Shown: piece by piece, positions 13,201 to 25,200 of the stretch
Layout: every line of letters starts with the position of its first letter
Numbering within the stretch: the first letter of the stretch is position 1
From: Pectinophora gossypiella
Taxonomy: Eukaryota; Arthropoda; Insecta; Lepidoptera; Gelechiidae
Reading direction: 5' to 3'
NCBI RefSeq assembly: GCF_024362695.1
Contig: NC_065422.1
Coordinates: forward strand, 13,949,534-14,013,533
Length of the DNA stretch: 64,000 nt
Made by a program: the position numbers and the translations under genes
Notes under the pieces: model-generated
Told to the model about the DNA's origin: nothing
Databases searched by the model: none
Seen by the model: the letters and a program-made list of their open reading frames with translations, nothing else

Positions 13201-16200
13201 GGGAGAGTTATTTTGTAAGAAATTACATAAAAATCAATCAATCAATAATACTTTATTGCACAACAACATGTATAAAGGACATAAACATACGAATAAAACA
13301 TAAGCACAATAGGCGGCCTAAAAATCTTCTTAATACACGGCTTTACGACAACCTAATGACATGTTTTAATAAAAGGAGATAAGGTTATGAAATACTTAAT
13401 ATGTCAACAAGCCGCGCGTAAACAACGATACATATAATATCCATTGTATTATGTCAGAGATAGGGTCGCCTTACAGGGGACAGGCGATCCGCGACCCGCG
13501 ACACGTATCAACATAGCGACGGGGAAGAAGCAAATACTCCTATCTTACACAGACCTAACTTTACAGGAGGAGGAAAAAACTGAATAACTTTTTTGTTAAT
13601 AATTATAGCGCGACGTCATGTTCTGAAGGTAGTTTTGTTATTTCAAGAGACATTTTTTTAAACTAATATTAATTTTGTATATATAGAGGAATTAAAGTTA
13701 ATGTAAGTTAGAGCCTATTGGTTTCTGTGTTGGGTCGAAAATTTTGACGTTAGACGGTTTTTCCACTTGCAATTAATCCTTCAAATTCCTATTGTTTGAC
13801 TTATTTCTCTTTGTAAACTATTCACTGTAGCTTCAAAAACCTATTAATAATTAAAAAAAACAATAACTATAAAACTAACGTAAATTATACATGATTTTGT
13901 AAGATAGGATGTATTGCTTTGAATGAATTTCAAATTATGTTCAAGTTAGGAGATATTATAAAGCAATGCTGCAACATTTAACTAGTAAATATTTAATTGT
14001 AAATGATGAATGTGTCCTTATTTATGGAGTTAACATAGTAAAAATTCCCACGTTTACATGGTGTCATTTCCGTAACTTAATGTTTACCAAACCATACAAA
14101 AATATAAAATAGCAGCGTTTTACCTGAAATAAAACGCTTATTAAATACTTACCTTATTTGAAGCATAATTTATTTGAGATAGGCATATCCGTGTTCCGCT
14201 TTATCTTACCTCCTTTTCTGCCTTATATCGCCCTCTCTTTCGCACATCCCATCTACTAGAATACCGCCAGGCAGGCTGTGTGACAGCTACGATCATTGGG
14301 TCGAAAAGCCATCAGGCAGACCTTAAATTATGCTTCAAATAAGGTAAGTATTTAATAAGCGTTTTATTTCAGGTAAAACGCTGCTATTAAATCCTTGACC
14401 GTTATTTGAAGCATAATTTATTTGAGACGTGTTTGTTATCGCCTGGTGGTAATGGACGCCAATGTGATATCATCTTAAAGAGTTATAGAGGATATATATA
14501 GAAGGAAAAGGTAAATATAGATTCTATAATAGGTAGATAAAATAATAACTAACAGATGTGCGAAGTAAATGAAAGATTTATTATTATTCATAGTAAATTA
14601 AATGTCAAATAACAAAAGACAACTGTAATAGGAACATTACACCAAAACTAATTATGATTAATAGGAACAAAAGAACTTCTTAATGTATTAGAAGAACTTG
14701 GAATCACTTCACGCCTATAAAACTTATGAAAGGTATTACCAGACCTCCAGTTTCCTCGTGAAAGGATTTCGTCGACAGATACATTATCAGACCAATATTT
14801 TGAGGCCACTGCTGAACGTACGCTTCCAGGAGGAGCTGATATACCTGCTTCTACAAATAATGATTTTACCCATCCAGCAATTATGGTTTTGGATGCTGCT
14901 TTACTTTGTCCTCTCAAATTAACAAATAGATTTGAACAATTTGCTTCGTTTCTTCTATCTTGAAGTAAATCAATACACCGTTTAACCCAAAATATGATAT
15001 CAAACTTTCTGTTCGCTGAATTACTTAATATCTTCCATCCCGATTGCCTGAAATTAGAATTATCCGTTTTAGAACCGAATAAAGGCCACATAACAATATG
15101 GTCGTCAAACTCCGTATAGTGCTCTCTATCCACAGCAAGCAGGGTTAGATCATGTAATCGCCTTCCTGAACATAATAAAAGCAAAATAGCTGTATGTCGT
15201 GATACAGAAAAGTAATTATTTTCGTTTACTTGGTAGTTGGACAAAAATGACATTAATGTATCGGTATCCCACACTGTCGTCTTGTGTGGTATAGGTTTTT
15301 TCAAAGCAATAGATTTAAGTACATGTTTAACTAAAACATGTGAACTTAACACTCCAGAGACCTCAGAATCGCAGAGAGTTGATACTACAGACTTATGCAG
15401 TAAAATAGTGTTATATGAAAAGTTTTCCTTTAAAAATAAATCAGCTAGAAACTTAGCCAGAATTGAGCCGCTAGGGCTTAAAGAATTATTTTTGTGAATT
15501 TTACACCAAGATAACCATCTATTCCAAGCGACGGTATATGTTTTACGAGTGGATTCGCGCCATGATGATGCTAGCAATTTTAATTGTGATTCATTCCACT
15601 CGCTCAACTGGTTCGACCACCCCCACATTTCCAAACTTCCAGCGTCATGTGTTCTACTTTGGGAGGTGGAAGGCCCGTCGAGGTGTCTATTAAATATTGG
15701 TCTAAGTGTCGGATCGTAAATGGGGCTCCTATGGCTCTCGACTTGAGATCTGCCCTCCAAAACACTCGTTCCCACCGAGGAACCACCATTAGGAAGATAC
15801 CCTCTGCTTGATTGAGATGGGAGAGAATTTTGGGAATTAAATAGGGGGGAGGAAATACCCACGCTAGTGGATAATTCCAAAGCCGGGAAAAGGCGTCGTG
15901 GTAAATCGCTTGAGGATCGTTCAGGTCGAGAGACACGTAATTCACAACTACATGTGCATTGGCAGAAGCAAACAGGTCTATTACCGGTACTCCCATTTTT
16001 TGAAAGATAATGTCCGTGCATACTGGTAACAGATGCCACTCTGGGGGAGAGCGGTAACGAGACAGATGATCTGCGTGTCCGTTGTATCGGCCGGGAATGT
16101 GATGGGCAGTTATATGAATTTGATGACGCTCTAACAGATGAAATATTTTGGTTGTTATCTCCAACATACCCATAGATTTCGTTCCGCCCTCGTTTCGGAT

Positions 16201-19200
16201 ATAGGCTGAGGCTGTCTTGTTGTCGGTCTGCCAAAGGAGAGTGGATCGAGATAGAATTTGATGATGGTGTTGTAATATCTTTAACAAGACCGTCATTTCT
16301 TTTCTGTTGCAATGCAGCTGTTTCTCCTGTTCGGACCACGTTCCTGACAGTGTGAGATGATCTAATTGCGCTCCCCATGCTAGATCGGAGGCATCGGTTA
16401 CAAGAAAGTGTAGCGGGGGCGCGTAATGTATCGGAGACGATAGATGGTGATTGTGAAGCCACCACCGCAGATTTTCCAAAACTTGATTTGGAAGCGGATA
16501 GCGTTTGGTCAATTGGAATTTGGTAAGGTGGTTGAGGAAGACCAGAACCGATCGAAAGTGGATTCTGCCCCTTGGCACCATGAAACTGGCGAAGCTCAGC
16601 ATGCCGGTTAGACTTTGAAGTGTTTTGAAGTCTATGTGGCGACTCTCTAATAGAGGAACAATTTTGGAATGTAAGGTCATCTTCTTTTTCGGGAGGACTT
16701 TTTCGTTTTTCCAAGTGTCCCATAGAACACCTAAAAATACTAGACTTTTCTGAGGCACTAGTATGGATTTGTCTAGATTTATTTGCCATCCCAGATAGTG
16801 AAGTCTCCGAATTAGAATTTTCACATGCGATTGCAAGGTCTGCCAATCTTGGTGGACTAAGAGAAAGTCGTCCAAATAAACGATAATACGTAAGCCTTGA
16901 TTTCTCAGAGTTTGTGCAACCCAATTCGTTAAGGAAGCAAAGACTTTTGGGGCTGTACTGAGCCCGAATGGTAGACAGGTCATTTGCATTAATTTTCCTT
17001 TGTAAATTAGTCTTAAAAAACGTCTGTGTGACTGAGCTATTGGAAGATGAAAGTATGCTTGTGACAGGTCTACCTTGCACATCCAGTCTTTGGGTTGTAG
17101 AAACTCTGGGACGCGATGGACATTTATTAAACTGAAACGATCTGTTATAACAAACTCGTTCAGAGCTGACAGATTGAAAATGGGACGGAAGGTCCCGTCG
17201 CTTTTCGAAACAAGGAACATTGGCGAAATGAAACTCGGGGTTGGTCGTACTACTTCTACTATACCTTGGTTTTTCATTTGACTTAATATAGAAGTCATGT
17301 CGTTGGACACAGCAGTGCTGAATTGATTGTTGCTTAATTTTGGACTGATAAGTGGTGGCTTCTTGGCAAAGGGAATGCGGTATCCTTTTATGATTTTTAA
17401 CAGATAACTTGGAGCACCCATCTGACGCCACCGGTCGTAAAATAGAAGTAGTTTGCCCGCCCTGAACGTTTGATAGTCAATACTTACGCTTTTTGTTATT
17501 GTAGTCAATGGGCGATCCGGCACGTTTTCGGTTGCCTCTGTCTTGTTGCCTTCCTCTATTTCCTTGCCTGCCACCTCGTGAGCGAAAGGAACCTGAACCT
17601 CTCATACTGCCAGTATATTGTGGGCGTGATTCATTATACCCTTGACCCTGCGAGGGACGGGCATGAGAACAACCCTGCGGGGGTTGATAAGTATGGGGAA
17701 TGTGCGATGACGCACAACATCCATGTGAGGTACCCTGCGAGGGCCCAAATCGAAACGCCTGCCCCTGCGAGGGGAGGCGAGCAGGTCTGTTGTTGTGACC
17801 AGCTTGCGAAGCTGAGACAGAAGTGCCTTGCTTATTGACTGGAAAGAACACTTTGTGGACTCCTCCCGCTTTTTCCAGGAATAGTGATAATGAATCGGCT
17901 TTAAATAAGTTTTGAGATGATGGGGGGATTTTGCGTAACGCAGATTTATAAATAGGGTCGCGTGCATGGTTCACTATACCATCTCGCCTCATCTGAATGA
18001 TTTCTGCTCTGTGACCGCAGATCATTTGAAGCAGATCTGATGAAATTCTAAAAACATCGCCCCTAAGGAATAATTCACTTATTTTATCACTAATGCTCTC
18101 AAAAGACAATTCTGAATTTTGTGCCCATTGTAGAAGATTTTTAAGTGATTCTTGCAATGCATCTCGCTGTTTAAGAACGCAAAAGGTTAATGCAGCATAA
18201 GATTTATCTGCGTACGACAAATGGCGTAATGAGTCATAAGATTTGAGCTCATCGTTCACTTCTAGATCAATAAATCCGGGGGTATGGTTATATATCTTTT
18301 GGGCTTCGGAATATCGCACTTCTGACCATTCGGCACTATCAAAGTGTTGAATTTCATTTAAAATCTTTAAAAGACTTTCAGGCGTTTTAGGTACTGATGG
18401 CTCCTTTAATTTTGTCTCAATGTCGATATTAATATTGAGCGAGTGATCAACGGAATTATCGCTGTAATACAAATCGCGACTTACGTTATCATCCACTAAT
18501 TTATCACTATTAACACAACACCTAGGAACCTGACCTCGGCGGCTGCGGCGACGAGCATGCCTATTTCCTCTTTTTTTAAGATGGCGGCGACGGCGGCGCC
18601 GGCGGCGTCGGCCAGAGGACGAACTCGTTGAAGACGAGTCAGAGCTACTAGAACTGGAACTAGACGTAGACGGTTCACGACGTTTACGTTTTTTATCCCT
18701 AGCCTCCGCCCGGGGGCTTGGCCTTGAATTTGTAGCGGGACGACTTCTATCCATATTTTCCCTAATTGAGGTTATGCCATCATTGTCACTACAATTGCTC
18801 ATTTTTATTCGAATCCTAGGGCAAAGTACTAAAATTAACAAATACACACACACACACACTTTAGCTATAAAGACAATCAAATTAAATTCGAACGGAAAAC
18901 CCGTTAGTTTTGCAAAGCAAAAATTTTGCACTTTATAATGTTCATATTATAAAAAGGGCAAGAATATAATACCATTTTAATAAGAAGGTAAGAAAATAAC
19001 TTACGTTTTACCTTTGTAGCACTAAGTTAGCAACAAACAGTGGAAATAAAATGTTTATTGCGTCGTAAGCACTAACGCGAGCGTGCGCAGCGGAACATAG
19101 GACGCCAATGATCGTAGCTGTCACACAGCCTGCCTGGCGGTATTCTAGTAGATGGGATGTGCGAAAGAGAGGGCGATATAAGGCAGAAAAGGAGGTAAGA

Positions 19201-22200
19201 TAAAGCGGAACACGGATATGCCTATCTCAAATAAATTATGCTTCAAATAACGGTCAAGGATTTAATATCGATATTTTTGTATGGTATTGGTCGTTCGATT
19301 TACTTCTCACTTTTTATTCTAAATTCCTCTCCAAAATTAAAACTGTGGGAATTTTTTTGACAAAAAGATAATTATAAATAATCCAGTTATCCAATATCAA
19401 ATAATTAACTTGTCAAACAATTTTTATTAATAACTGTCTTTAAAAAAATGTTTTGTGTTGCGGAATGGGTGTAGGTCAGAGATACCAATTTTGAGTTTTT
19501 CGCTGATATCTCAAAAACGATGCGTCCTAGAGAAAATAACTTTATATTAATTTAAAGAACATTTTTTTGATATTTCGCCCGTTTTCGAGCTACACGCTTA
19601 GGAAAAAAATAATTTAATATTAAAAAATTGTCAGTGATCGAATCACCCCAAAAAGTAGATCTTGGGTCCATCATCTCTTATTTTTGAAACAAAGACACAT
19701 TTCGTGCCATGCCCATTGCCCATCATCATCCATCGACCTCCATCATCTTCCATTAAACAAAAAGGCTCATGCTTGATTCTGAAGATAGGAGCTATTATCG
19801 ATTAAAACATGAGATAGGAGTTATTTATTTCTGTAGAAAGGAGATATTTTTATAAAAAATATTGCAACATATAAAATCTTTATTTTAAGAGCTATTTCTA
19901 TTCATCGAAAATCACCCTAAAAGTAGGAAATATACAACGGAGATCTTGCCAGCCAACGTAAAATTAAATTTCGCAACGAACTACATCAAAAAGTCGATTT
20001 GCCTAAAAATGTAAGATAGGAGTATTTGCTTCTTCCCCGTCGATAGTTATTATATTTATCTACTCGTAATAAATGAATGTTAAGATGGGTGTGTGGTGTG
20101 ACCAGAATGGTCAAGGTTAGGAATGAATACAAGAGTAAGTCCGAAACTAGCGCCGCCGATCACTGAGAAGTTGAGGAGCAACAGGTTATCATGGTGTGGG
20201 CATAATGGGCATGCCCATAGGTGAAGTATACTTTACCCAGGACTAATGCATATCAGACAGACGTAAAGGTCATGTTTTACAGAGTATTAATGATGTATTT
20301 ACTTTTTAACTAGCTTTTGCCCGGGGCCACGCTCGCGTTAAATTCTGAAGACTGCGAAAAGTCCCATTATAAAAGGGGTTGAAATCCCCTCTGAAGGGGT
20401 TGAAATATTCTATCATTTCTAACATCTCTAAAGAAAAAAACGATGCACGATGTTTTTGTTAGTCACAAATAATCCGTGTACCTATTTTAGCTTTTTACCT
20501 TGAAAATTGTGGGTTGCAAACTCCATACAAACTTCCACCTATCATTTTAGGTAACTGGGGCGGTAGAAAGAGACAAAAAATAGCCTATTCACTCTTCATC
20601 TCTTCTAATATTTCCACTTAAAAAATTCGTCGCTCCTTTTTGCCGTGAATGGCGGACAAACAAACAGACACACTTTCCCATTTATAATATTAGTATACGT
20701 ACATTTAATTTCTATGACCACATCTAGATACTATTATGGTTTACGATATAACGGCTGCCGAGTGTGGTCTATATATCGCTGTCTATTTCGAATTTTAATT
20801 ATTAGTATTAGGATCGATGCATGTTACTTTAATTAATTTTTCATATGTACGGCGACGTGGTCCAACCGGGGAACGAGTCTACCGCGCTAGTAGTGTCATT
20901 TACTGTTCGTAATATCCAATGAGTTTGAGTAGTGGTATGTAGAACATGGTCTTGCTGAAGTGGTCAAACAGAGTTATGTTTCTCTTGCTGTGGGCCGCGG
21001 CGTCGCTCGCACTAGCGCCGTTGCTACCGGTCATTACTTCAGATAATAATGACAGGCGATAGGGGAACCCGCCCACCTCGCCTGTCGACTCAGCTCACTA
21101 TAAAAAGATAATTACCTAATCACGCTATTGTTATCAATAAAGTCATTTCTTCATTTATGTTCTCTGAAATGCAGTAGGTAATTAATTGTTAGCTTTTTAA
21201 TTGCCTGTAATGATTTATTCAAGAGAGATTTCAAATTGTCTTCGTGTAACTCGCATTTTACAATGTAGCTGTGGATAAACAGAACATTGCTCTGTATACG
21301 AGAGTTTCCTGGAGGATACATGAAGCCTAATATTCCTCGTGAGGAGGGAAAAAACGTAGCAGATATTCTACTTAGTATCTTGATGTCCATATTCAAGAAG
21401 GACAGTCACACAATTGACAGACGTACTTCACAGCTGTTCATTTTATGGACATGTGCAGAACCACACACAAGTCATTCGAAAACAACTTGGGTATCATTAA
21501 AAACCTGAGGTGAATATTCTAATTAATTGAGACAGGTGGCGAGCTCATCGTCAATGTAGCTATTTCTCAATCGGTTCCTATGACATGTCCTGGATGATAA
21601 GGGTCATCATCATCATCATCAGCCGTACGACGCCCATTGCTGGGCATAGGCCTCCCCCAAGGATCTCCACGACGATCGGTCCTGCGCTACCCGCATCCAG
21701 CGGCTTCCCGCGACCTTCACCAGATCGTCGGTCCACCTTGAAGCGGGCCTACCCATTGAGCGTCGTCCGACACGTGGTCGCCATTCTTGATTGATGATAA
21801 GGGTACTGTACTTGAAACACTAGATTTTTGCTACCTTATATGAAAGGTAGGTTAAAGGGTAAAAGGTGTTATGGAAATACAGATATGTTTCAGAAATTTA
21901 TAAAGTGGTGTTTACCTGAAGGGCACAGCTAGATGTTATAGACCGGTGAGCATGAGACAAAGAAAACTCCCTTGAATTTGTACAATGTATATTTTACAGT
22001 TATAATTATTACAGTACAACCATGGGCAGGTAAAAACCCTATGGAGGGAGACAGGTCGCGCTTTGGTCCGTCAGGTTAATTGTCACTCCGTTACAACCAT
22101 GGGATATCACTCTGTTTAAAACACTGTCCGTACACCTGTAGGCACCTCACTTACTCGAGGACCTCTGACTATCAGGCCTACCTGAGGCGTCCCGGTATAC

Positions 22201-25200
22201 CGTACAGGGGATGCGTTGAGGCCGGCTCAGGCCAGGGCGTGCTGGACGATGGCGGCGCAGCGGGCCAACTGTTACGCAGCTGGCGGGCTGCACGTCCACC
22301 GGTCAACCTCGCAGTCCTTCACCGGGCCTTATCCGGAGTGTTGACAAAAGAAGAGGCGCGGCACATCCGTATGCGCGCCGCACAAAGGAAAGCTTCGACG
22401 TGCAAACAACCAAGGCAAGCTCCGCCGTAATGAAGCTTGGAATAACTCTCCAATGCAGAAGAAAACAGTAGCAATCTTCATTCACAAAATTTGTTGAAAT
22501 AGTCTGATCCAATCATAAACTTCTTCTTAGATTAAAACTTGCAAAACGTTAGACGTTGAAAACTGGCAAAAACGTTAAAACTTTAAAACGTTAAAAACTT
22601 AAAGAAAAACAAAAACCCCATCTGCAACAAGGAATGGCAATGATTAGCATGTGGTTCAGCTGACAGCGTGGCAAGGCAACTCACGAGTGTAAAACAAAGA
22701 AAATAACTTACAGGTTCATCCGGGATAGTTGGGCATCGCTCGGATGAAACCTAAACCCACCCACTGGACCTTAGGCGATGGGATTTCAGTGATGTTGCTG
22801 AAAAACAAAGGACCTCGAGGTTATCACCAAGTTGGTGCAAAAATATGCACGAAGAATTGCGAGGACTCACCATCTCGGTTAAGTTGTTTATTTAAATCGA
22901 GACATCGGCTCTTGATGTCGCCGATAAATCGTGGCTTTTAGTTTGCCCACATTATTGTTACGGCAGTGGAGTCTCCGGCGCTCTCGCGACGTCCCCACTC
23001 TCCATAACCTGTCTCTCAGCTCAGCCCGCTGTCAGTCTGACACAAGAACCACGAACAAAGTTGCCAAACTAGAAAAAATCTACCAAACCATAAATTCGCC
23101 GAATCAACGACAACAATCGATCGACTTGTTTGATCCCAAAATTTAAACAATATAATTATAATTTCAATAAATGTTGCAGATAATTAAATATACCAAATTT
23201 AGAAAAACGAAAAGAAAATTATTAAAATGTTCGGGCCCATCGATAACCCTGCAGCGCCATCTGTGATGTCCTGCGGGTAAAATATAAAAACAACGTTATA
23301 TCGCAAGAAACCACCAGATGTCGCCACAAGGCTCGTTGGTCCGAAATGCTTCGTTACAATACCCCCCTAACCCACGAGAGGTTTGGAACTGGGTGAGAAA
23401 CACGGCTGCCCTCAGCCATAGAGCCTGGAGCGCACAACCAGTCGAAATTTAAAAAAAAAAAACTGTCTCTAAAGACGAGACGACAAAACAAGACGACAAA
23501 ACAATTCATAAAAAAAAACGTAACGAAGCACAAACACCAACATCTAAACAGCACAACCCTAAGCACAACAATTACCCCGACCTGTTATTCTTCGCCATTC
23601 ATTAATCACCTTTCACTTCTTTCATATAGTAGCACCCAGTATCAATTTCACTGGATGTTACCCACATTCATACCCCTGTTGAGCTGACGACTCTCATAGT
23701 GTCACTCGTTACCCCAATTCTAAAGACAAAGACAAAAAACAAAACAACAGTTGTTAGAGGCTTATTTAAGGAGTCACTACCCGCTCCGTCGAAAGGGAAA
23801 AAAAAACAAAGAGTAACCTAATAAGGTTCCCTAACTAAACTTAATTTACAACGGCTACTATAATGCCCATTAAAAAATTTTTGTTGACACGAGCAACGTA
23901 AATAATAATAAACTATACTAAATATTTGGCTATAACCGCCTTAACAAAAAACATAAAAACGCTATATTGAGCGTTCATAAAACGCTGCGTTGCAGACGCT
24001 AGTGTGTATGGGCCTTATCAGTGCACCATAAACACACTAAAAAAACATAAAACCACATAAAACATTTATTTGTAAATCTAGTGATTTTAAAATCAAAAGA
24101 CTACTTAAAAAAACGTGATCGTTATAAATATAGGTTGTTACTAGGCCACTTACGACACAAATAAACACACCATTATTTTATATTTTCTAAATTAAAAAAA
24201 ATGTTATCAAAGCTAACCATGAAAAGGAAAAATACTAACTTGCTTTATAAATGTAAATTTAGAAATTGAGCCAAAAACAAAGATCCAAGCCGGTAAAATG
24301 TTTTTAAAAAAAAATACAACTAGGGGAATACAGGGCAATTCGGAAATTAAACTTTTATATCCTTTATGTGCCAAGAACCTAAGTTCTTGCCACTAAATGA
24401 AACTAATTCGTACACCAAGGGTGATAAAACTTTTTTGACTACGCACTGCTCGTACTTCGGGGCAAGTTTCGAGGCTTTAAAATTAGCGGCGTCACTCTGT
24501 ACGTACGTTTTCCGCCACACTACTTGACCCTCGCGCAAAGTATTAACGTTACGGCGTCGCAGGTTGTAGTACTTCGCGTTCGTCGTGTGAGCCTTCTCGA
24601 TATTATCCCGAACCTTTTGAAAAATATCCCGAAGGACCCCAAATTCACCCGCATACTCGTCCCTTGGCATAGAGACCTCGTATTCCCTTTCGTCATTTTT
24701 ATAAAAAGAACCGTTAATAATTGGTTCCCGGCCATGGACCAAAAAGAATGGGCTGAAACCAGTCGTTTCGTTCACTGCACTATTTATTGCAAACTGCACC
24801 TTAAATAAATGGAGATCCCATGTCCTATGGTCGTCAGCTACATAAGACGAAACAGCAGTCATGACTGTTTTGTTGTACCTTTCCACCATGTTAATCTGTG
24901 GCGTATACCTAGGCCCGTAGTGAACTCGTGGAATATTGTACTTCTTGAGAAGGCCACTGAATTCTGATCCCGTGAATTGAACCCCATTGTCGGTAATTAC
25001 GGTTTCAGGAATCCCGTGAGCTAGAAGCACATAATTCTCAAAGTTTTTAGCTACTGCAGCACTAGTCGCTCGACGAAGTGGAAATAACATGGTGTACTTT
25101 GAAAAACAGCATGTTACTACTAAAAGGTGCATGTAACCCGAACGTGATCGTGGAAGAGGTCCTACCAAATCTACGGATACAGCTTGAAATGGCCTATAGC

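Larger units (their letters stand above)
14108..19267 (-). mobile_element. DIRS-type tyrosine-recombinase retrotransposon, apparently intact
   Basis: A minus-strand element with three overlapping ORFs in order gag, RT/RNase H, tyrosine recombinase. It has 146-bp inverted terminal repeats (14154-14299 and 19105-19250) plus end-specific sequence outside them, and an internal complementary region at 14323-14427. The two halves of that region are complementary to the left and right termini, as in DIRS-1. There is no integrase and no LTR. The termini are placed by this complementarity, to within about 4 bp. DIRS elements integrate through a circular intermediate without target duplication. Confidence 0.9.
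13517..20042. mobile_element. TIR DNA transposon interrupted by a DIRS element
   Basis: The first 33 bases (13517-13549, starting cgacggggaagaagcaaata) are the exact reverse complement of 20010-20042. The element is flanked by atag on both sides (13513-13516 and 20043-20046), an apparent 4-bp target duplication. Subtracting the DIRS insertion leaves about 1.37 kb with no transposase that I recognise, so it is non-autonomous. The superfamily is not assigned. Confidence 0.7.

Noticed and set aside
15629..17431. Upstream extension of the recombinase frame to 927 codons
   Set aside because: The extension is a shadow of the RT/RNase H gene; the recombinase similarity starts after the in-frame ATG at 15628.
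22080..23146. ORFs in the Gypsy LTR (repeated at 38279-40060)
   Set aside because: Short frames inside LTRs without motif; present twice only because LTRs are duplicated.
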